Positions 59,800-64,000 of a DNA stretch of 64,000 nt are shown here, one piece after another. Each line of letters opens with the position of its first letter. The stretch's first letter is position 1. The DNA comes from Paenibacillus_AR mesotrionivorans (GTDB lineage: Bacteria; Bacillota; Bacilli; Paenibacillales; NBRC-103111). The DNA is taken from positions 40,257 through 104,256 of the forward strand of contig NZ_JBJURJ010000023.1 of assembly GCF_046098205.1 (NCBI RefSeq), in the 5' to 3' direction. A program made the position numbers and the translations under genes. The notes beneath the pieces were generated by a model. It saw only the letters and a list, made by a program, of their open reading frames with translations, searched no databases and was not told where the DNA came from.

Positions 59800-60783
59800 A
59801 TGCGCAAAAATGTTACCAAAACCCTGCTTATGGGCACCCTTCTGGCTGTCGCCGCAGTGGGGGCCGGCTGTACCAAGGAGCCGGATTTGGCCAAAGAAAA
59901 AATGGAGCAGGCCTTTCTGAAGCAAAGTGAAGCCGCGGCGTATTCCTTCTCGGGAAAAGCCACGATGAATATCCAGCTGCCCTCTGAAGGGGCCGGCAAA
60001 AACCTGATTGCTTCCGCACTCAAAGGTATGCTGACCAAGGGCACACTGGAGTGGAGCGGCGCAGCCACTTATGAGCCCGTCCGCTTGGAGGCCGAGCTGA
60101 AAAGCACCCCGGAGGGATCAACAACAGCCATGGCCTTGCCGTTATTGTTTAAGGATAACAAATTGTATCTGCAGCTTCCACTTTTAGGCAAGCAGAATGA
60201 AAGCTTTTCTCTGGATATGGCGGAGCTTTCGAGCCTCTCCGGGCAAACCAGTCCCTTTACCCAGGATAGTCTGAAGGCAGCCGGCAAGCTGGTCTCCGAG
60301 GCTTTCCGGCTGCTGATCGCAGATATGGACGCCAAATGGTTTGCCACTGTTGAGGACACGGTGCAGGCCGACGGCAGCAAACTCCCGGTTTACCGTCTGG
60401 AGATTACAGAAAAGAACAAAAGCGAAATTGAAGCAGCTATTAAAGGCAAACTTCCGGAGCTTATTGACCGCCTTTCCGCTGCGGGCATTGCCGGGGATGA
60501 CCAGGTTCAATCCTTGAAGTCTGCCGCTGCAGGCTTCGTTCTTCAGGCGCCGGGGGAAATCTCCGTAGCCGTTGACCAAACCGGCTTTGTACGCCGCGAG
60601 AATCTGCAGCTGACCTTCAGCGGCACGGGAGCCGGCGGTGCATCCGCCGCCAATTCCATCAAGCTGGAGCAGTCCTTCGCCGATATTAACGGCACCCCCG
60701 CCTTTAAGCAGGAGCCGCCGGCCAACGCCCGGTCCTTGGGCGATATTCTGAAGCTGCTGATGCCCCAGACCAAGCAGAAGTAA
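59800..60783 (+). CDS. lipoprotein of unknown function
   Basis: Exported lipoprotein, 327 residues, signal with lipobox Cys24 (AVAAVGAGCTKEP). The body alternates short strands and charged segments (YSFSGKATMNIQL, TLEWSGAATYEPVRLEAELK, GEISVAVDQTGFVRRENLQLTFSG), resembling LolA/LppX-like lipid- or ligand-binding folds, but I cannot assign a family. ATG with GGAGA about 12 bases upstream; a longer frame to 59776 is less likely. Own promoter and terminator. Confidence 0.75.
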   Translation: MRKNVTKTLLMGTLLAVAAVGAGCTKEPDLAKEKMEQAFLKQSEAAAYSFSGKATMNIQLPSEGAGKNLIASALKGMLTKGTLEWSGAATYEPVRLEAELKSTPEGSTTAMALPLLFKDNKLYLQLPLLGKQNESFSLDMAELSSLSGQTSPFTQDSLKAAGKLVSEAFRLLIADMDAKWFATVEDTVQADGSKLPVYRLEITEKNKSEIEAAIKGKLPELIDRLSAAGIAGDDQVQSLKSAAAGFVLQAPGEISVAVDQTGFVRRENLQLTFSGTGAGGASAANSIKLEQSFADINGTPAFKQEPPANARSLGDILKLLMPQTKQK

Positions 60784-60795
60784 CTAGAGCACCCT

Positions 60796-60819
60796 AGGCC
60801 CTTTTGGGCCTGTTTTTTT
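60796..60819 (+). terminator. terminator of the plus-strand lipoprotein gene
   Basis: AGGCCC pairs with GGGCCT around a short loop, followed by GTTTTTTT, 12 bases after the stop. Confidence 0.9.
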
Positions 60820-60930
60820 CAAGAAAACTGTCATGTTTTTGGGCGCTGCAAGATATGGTTAATGATAGACTCTCCCAGCACGTCCACCCCATATGGGGAG
60901 CCCTCCCGATTTCGAGTTAGGAGTCGTTCT

Positions 60931-62055
60931 ATGAGAAGCAAACCGCGATTGTTAAACCATATTTTCCGCCATAGAGCGCTCCGGCTTATTCTGGGGATTG
61001 TGTTATGCACCAGCCTTTCCCTGGGAAGTGTGGCACCCGGCTCAGCGGAGCCCACTTTAGAGGAAACCCGCGCGCTGCTCCAGAAGGGACTTAACCTTGC
61101 GGAGCTTGACCAGGAAATTGCCCGTCTGTCGGCACAGGACACGAAGCTTGCGGGCCAGATTGCCGAAACGGAGCAAAGCATCGCCTCCAATCAGGAAAAG
61201 GTGGAGAAAACCCGCGAGCATGCAGGCAAGGTGCTGCGCGCCTACTATATGGGTGATCGGGTGAACATCTGGATGCTGGTGCTTTCGGCACGCTCCATGT
61301 CCGATGCTATCTCCATCTACGAATATTTCAATCTGCTGGTGCAGAATGATCACCGCTCGCTGAACGCTTATGCGGACTCTTACAACAGTCTGGTAACCTC
61401 CCGGGAGCTGCTGCAGAAGGAGCGGCAGGAACTTGCCGATGTGAAGGCCTCCTTCCTTGCCCAGCGGGAAAAAGCGGTGACTATTGCCCAGGAAATTGAA
61501 ACGGTTATTGCCACAAGCCCTGACGGGGAAACCCTCCGCCAGGAGCTGGATCGTTTTACGGTGGAGTGGAAAGACAAAGGCGTACCCATGTTCCGCAAAT
61601 ATCTGGCTTCTATTTCGCAGGCGATGCAAAGCCTGCCGGAGCTATTAACCGGCAAAAACGCAAGCACCTATATTAAGGATATCGATTTTAAAACAGGCAG
61701 TATGGTTTTCGAAATTTCCGACAGCGATCTGACTACCTTCTTCCGCTCCAAAAACCCGCTGTTCAACAATATCAGCTTCCGGTTCGAAAATGACGAGCTG
61801 TTCGCCTCCGGCCGTGAGGACGGTGTGGATGTTTCCATCAAAGGGCACTATACCATTGAGAACAAAACCGTAAACAAGCTGCAGTTCCATGTGGATCAGC
61901 TTACGTACAGCGGCTTCATACTTCCGGAGACTTCCAACCGGTCCCTGGAGGAGGAATTTGATCTGGGCTTTACCCCTAGCCTCTTCCTCAAAGGAATCAG
62001 CGTTACGGAGGTTAACATGAAGAACGGCATTCTGCACCTGCGCATCAAGCAGTAA
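60931..62055 (+). CDS. exported coiled-coil protein of unknown function
   Basis: 374 residues with a signal peptide (LILGIVLCTSLSLGSVAPGSAEP). Residues 35-190 are long coiled coils separated by a hinge (LDQEIARLSAQDTKLAGQIAETEQSIASNQEKVEKTREH in pieces, then YYMGDRVNIWMLVLSARSMSDAISIYEYFNLL), like the N-terminal part of PcsB/CwlO proteins. No NlpC/P60 or other hydrolase domain follows; the C-terminal 170 residues look beta-rich. It could be a regulator of a cell-wall hydrolase. TTAGGAG precedes ATG 60931. Confidence 0.75.
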   Translation: MRSKPRLLNHIFRHRALRLILGIVLCTSLSLGSVAPGSAEPTLEETRALLQKGLNLAELDQEIARLSAQDTKLAGQIAETEQSIASNQEKVEKTREHAGKVLRAYYMGDRVNIWMLVLSARSMSDAISIYEYFNLLVQNDHRSLNAYADSYNSLVTSRELLQKERQELADVKASFLAQREKAVTIAQEIETVIATSPDGETLRQELDRFTVEWKDKGVPMFRKYLASISQAMQSLPELLTGKNASTYIKDIDFKTGSMVFEISDSDLTTFFRSKNPLFNNISFRFENDELFASGREDGVDVSIKGHYTIENKTVNKLQFHVDQLTYSGFILPETSNRSLEEEFDLGFTPSLFLKGISVTEVNMKNGILHLRIKQ

Positions 62056-62074
62056 GAGACTGCTCCTAAATGTG

Positions 62075-62115
62075 AAAAACCCGCGTTGCCTCTTGGGGCC
62101 CGCGGGTCTTTTTGT
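62075..62115. terminator. bidirectional terminator between convergent genes
   Basis: ACCCGCG (62079-62085) pairs with CGCGGGT (62101-62107), with CTTTTTG on the plus side and TTTTTCAC on the minus side. It serves both the coiled-coil gene and the solute-binding gene. Confidence 0.88.
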
Positions 62116-62161
62116 GTGCAGATATGTGGTTGATAGTCGATGATAGCGGATGAAAGTCGAG

Positions 62162-63484
62162 TTACGGCTTGCGGTCTTCCAGTTTCCAGGACTTGTCGGT
62201 GTGCTCCATCAGTGTTTTGACTGTATTCTCCGTTTTCCACAGCTTGACCAGCTCCTTCTGGAGGGCGGACAAACTTTTGGAGGTTTCGGAGGCGATGGGC
62301 AGCACTCTGCCTTGGCTGATCAGCCAGTCAAAGGACTTGATCTGCTCATCTCCCTTAAGCGGGACAAGGCTGTAAGCCGGGATTTGGGCGGGCAGCATCT
62401 GGGCATCCGTCCAGAAAGCAATTTCACTCTCCGGTGTGGTCAGCTCCTTGATCCAATCCATCAGCAGCTTGGTGTGCGGGGAACGGGAGGAGACGGTGAA
62501 GCTTCTTCCCTTTAACCAGACGGTTTTCTGGTCATTGGCGACCAGGACCGGAATGGAGGCCATTCCCAGGTTCGAATCTGCCGCACGCTGCTTGTACTCG
62601 GAGACAGTGGTGATCATGGCAGCAATTTGCCCCTTGGCCAGCAGCTCCCAAGGTGACCAGGTTGCGGAGGGCAGCGGATAATTCTTGGGGAATGCCTTGC
62701 CCGCCCAGGTTTCCTCCTGGGGCGCCAGGAAATTCTCCAGCCGCTTCTGTGCCTCGGCGTCGTTGGTCCACACTTCCTCTTTGCCCAGCCAGCCGGAAGT
62801 CAAAGAAGAAGCCGCCGCGATAAAGGCATACGGATCCTGAGGATCGAAATAGAGGCCGTACCGGCCATCCTCCGGCTTCATCAGCTGCTTATTCCACGCC
62901 AGCAGCTCGTCGCCTGTTTCCGGCGCGCGGGACAGCTTGTTTTCCGTTGCGGTTTTTTTGTTCCAGACCAGGATATACGGATCAACATCCTTGGGTACAC
63001 CCCATATGTAGCCGTTCCATTTTACCTGATTCATGAGCTTGGCAATCCGGGCATTCTGCTGGTCCGTGGAGAAGAATTCCCCTACGGGCTGCAGGAAGCC
63101 CAACGCGGCAAACTCCTGGACCCAATCATTGTCCAAGAGCATCAGATCCGGTGCTTCCCCCAACTGGGCGGCCTTCTTCCACTTCTCGTACGCCTCCAGC
63201 TGTGAAACATTCTCGATCTGGATATCAATGCCCTCATGCATTTCCGAAAACCGCTTGGCCATGCGGGAGAACAGGTCGTATTCCCGTGAATCCATTGCGA
63301 CAGCCACCTTGATGACTTGGCCGCCTTCTGTGGAATCGCTTCCGTTCGAAGCCGAACGGGAGCTGGGAAGGCCTGTTGCTGTGGAATCACCGCCATTGCT
63401 CCGTGTACCGACGCACTGGCTGAAGACGAGAGCGGAAAGCCCGAAGATGCAAAGGATAATAAGCAAACCCTTTTTCTTAGTCAA
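62162..63484 (-). CDS. orphan sugar-type extracellular solute-binding protein
   Basis: Family 1 binding protein, 440 residues. N-terminal hydrophobic signal (KKKGLLIILCIFGLSALVFSQC); the possible lipobox FSQC at Cys24 is poor, so lipidation is uncertain. The body has VIKVAVAMDSREYDLFSRMAKRFSEMHEGIDIQIENV, APDLMLLDNDWVQEFAALGFLQPVGEFF and WSPWELLAKGQIAAMI. No permease or ATPase genes adjoin. The start is TTG, with AAGGAGAG upstream. A promoter and two Spo0A-like boxes lie upstream. Confidence 0.82.
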   Translation of the reverse strand: MTKKKGLLIILCIFGLSALVFSQCVGTRSNGGDSTATGLPSSRSASNGSDSTEGGQVIKVAVAMDSREYDLFSRMAKRFSEMHEGIDIQIENVSQLEAYEKWKKAAQLGEAPDLMLLDNDWVQEFAALGFLQPVGEFFSTDQQNARIAKLMNQVKWNGYIWGVPKDVDPYILVWNKKTATENKLSRAPETGDELLAWNKQLMKPEDGRYGLYFDPQDPYAFIAAASSLTSGWLGKEEVWTNDAEAQKRLENFLAPQEETWAGKAFPKNYPLPSATWSPWELLAKGQIAAMITTVSEYKQRAADSNLGMASIPVLVANDQKTVWLKGRSFTVSSRSPHTKLLMDWIKELTTPESEIAFWTDAQMLPAQIPAYSLVPLKGDEQIKSFDWLISQGRVLPIASETSKSLSALQKELVKLWKTENTVKTLMEHTDKSWKLEDRKP

Positions 63485-63520
63485 CGATCAACTCTCCTTT
63501 CATTTCCACCCCCGCCCTAT

Positions 63521-63548
63521 ATCATAACATAAAAAATCTGCCGTTGAA
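63521..63548 (-). promoter_or_regulatory. promoter of the orphan solute-binding protein gene
   Basis: The minus strand shows -10 TATGAT (63521-63526) and TTCAAC (63543-63548) with a 16-base spacer, about 37 bases before the TTG start. Confidence 0.5.
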
Positions 63549-63566
63549 CGTATTATTTTTGGAGAA

Positions 63567-63595
63567 CAGTCGAAAATCAGGGACTTTTTGTCGAA
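63567..63595. promoter_or_regulatory. Spo0A-like boxes upstream of the solute-binding protein gene
   Basis: A perfect TTTGTCGAA lies at 63587-63595 on the plus strand, and a six-of-seven core match (AGTCGAA) near 63568-63574. They lie 20 to 45 bases upstream of the -35, where Spo0A usually binds. Confidence 0.45.
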
Positions 63596-63759
63596 ATTGT
63601 TCCGGTTTTTTAGGGCTTATAACCCATTTAAATGCTGCCGCACGGGAATGGCGGGTGCTCCGGCTGCTCCATTTCACGGGAAAAACCGGATTGTTCTGCG
63701 TTCTAGCTAAGATGAACGTAAACAAAGGGCAGCCCTCCAAATTGCTACTGTCGTAGGTT

Positions 63760-64000
63760 AAAATGGAAAGTGACCACCACCCATTTCAGAGCTACATAGC
63801 AAAGGAGAGCTGTTACTATGCATTCTACCACAAAATTTATCGGTTTGGATGTCTCGAAAGAAACCATCGCCGTCGCCATTGCTGAAGTCGGCCAAGAAGC
63901 TCCCCGGTATTATGGAAGTATTCCGCATACGCCTGCTGCGTTACGAAAACTCATCCGTGCTCTGGGCTCCGTCGAAACCCTTTCTTTTTGTTATGAGGCG
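63760..64000 (+). mobile_element. IS110-family insertion sequence, left part
   Basis: The window ends inside this element. The transposase start is clear; the left boundary is not, because IS110 elements lack terminal inverted repeats. The 63760 limit is only an estimate. Confidence 0.5.
63818..64000 (+). CDS. IS110-family transposase (N-terminal 61 residues)
   Basis: Start MHSTTKFIGLDVSKETIAVA, with AAAGGAG ten bases upstream. FIGLDVSK contains the first Asp (Asp11) of the DEDD RuvC-like catalytic site of IS110/IS1111 transposases. The rest lies beyond the window, so I cannot tell whether the element is intact. Confidence 0.9.
   Translation, partial: MHSTTKFIGLDVSKETIAVAIAEVGQEAPRYYGSIPHTPAALRKLIRALGSVETLSFCYEA

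Larger units (their letters stand above)
63485..63817. other. intergenic region with promoter and Spo0A-like boxes
   Basis: No gene is supported; short frames here have no ribosome sites or family features. It contains the promoter of the solute-binding gene (63521-63548), Spo0A-like boxes (63567-63595) and, from about 63730, sequence that may be the outer end of the IS110 element. Confidence 0.5.

Noticed and set aside
63522..63756. Two 70-residue frames between the solute-binding gene and the transposase
   Set aside because: They overlap the promoter and Spo0A boxes on opposite strands and lack ribosome sites.

Overview
The window comes from a spore-forming Bacillota genome, most likely Paenibacillaceae (Paenibacillus or a close relative). 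The evidence is a division and cell-wall (dcw) cluster carrying spoVD, spoVE, spoIIGA, sigE and sigG, a MurE with the meso-DAP signature DNPR, a bacillithiol gene (bshC), a T-box in front of ileS, a gerR/rsfA-type sporulation regulator next to panE, and fairly GC-rich coding DNA with many TTG and GTG starts. Almost every gene is on the minus strand, so transcription runs from high to low coordinates.

Right part (about 64.0 to 49.5 kb): the start of an IS110-type transposase at the edge; an orphan sugar-type solute-binding protein; two plus-strand exported proteins; a MidA-type methyltransferase; gerR and panE; an oppABCDF oligopeptide importer; a plus-strand VC0807-like membrane protein.

Centre (about 49.4 to 22.1 kb): bshC and ahcY, a DUF4349 lipoprotein, then the dcw cluster in transcription order mraZ, rsmH, ftsL, pbpB, spoVD, murE, murF, mraY, murD, spoVE, murG, murB, murA, divIB, ftsA, ftsZ, followed by spoIIGA and sigE. 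It makes lipid II, builds the septum and starts the mother-cell sporulation programme. A three-repeat MraZ operator, a spoIIG promoter with Spo0A boxes and an over-long spacer, and a 450-base leader before ftsA can be read directly.

Left part (about 22 to 0 kb): sigE, sigG and ylmC, usually close together in Bacillus, are separated here by two insertions. One (21.6 to 17.3 kb), visibly AT-richer, holds a LytTR regulator and two ABC exporter half-transporters. The other (16.3 to 7.1 kb) is a sugar ABC importer with a YesM/YesN-type two-component system and an unrecognised 816-residue protein, probably a carbohydrate-active enzyme. After sigG the conserved order resumes: ylmC, pgeF, yggS-type, sepF, ylmG, ylmH, divIVA, then T-box and ileS.

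Most unusual signals: a MurF that lacks several ligase signature residues although it is the only murF in the cluster; a LytTR regulator with Glu at the phospho-acceptor position; two intergenic elements of about 185 bases, each built of four degenerate arms (two direct, two inverted) spaced about 50 bases; and the unrecognised 816-residue protein. No tRNA, rRNA or CRISPR array was seen.
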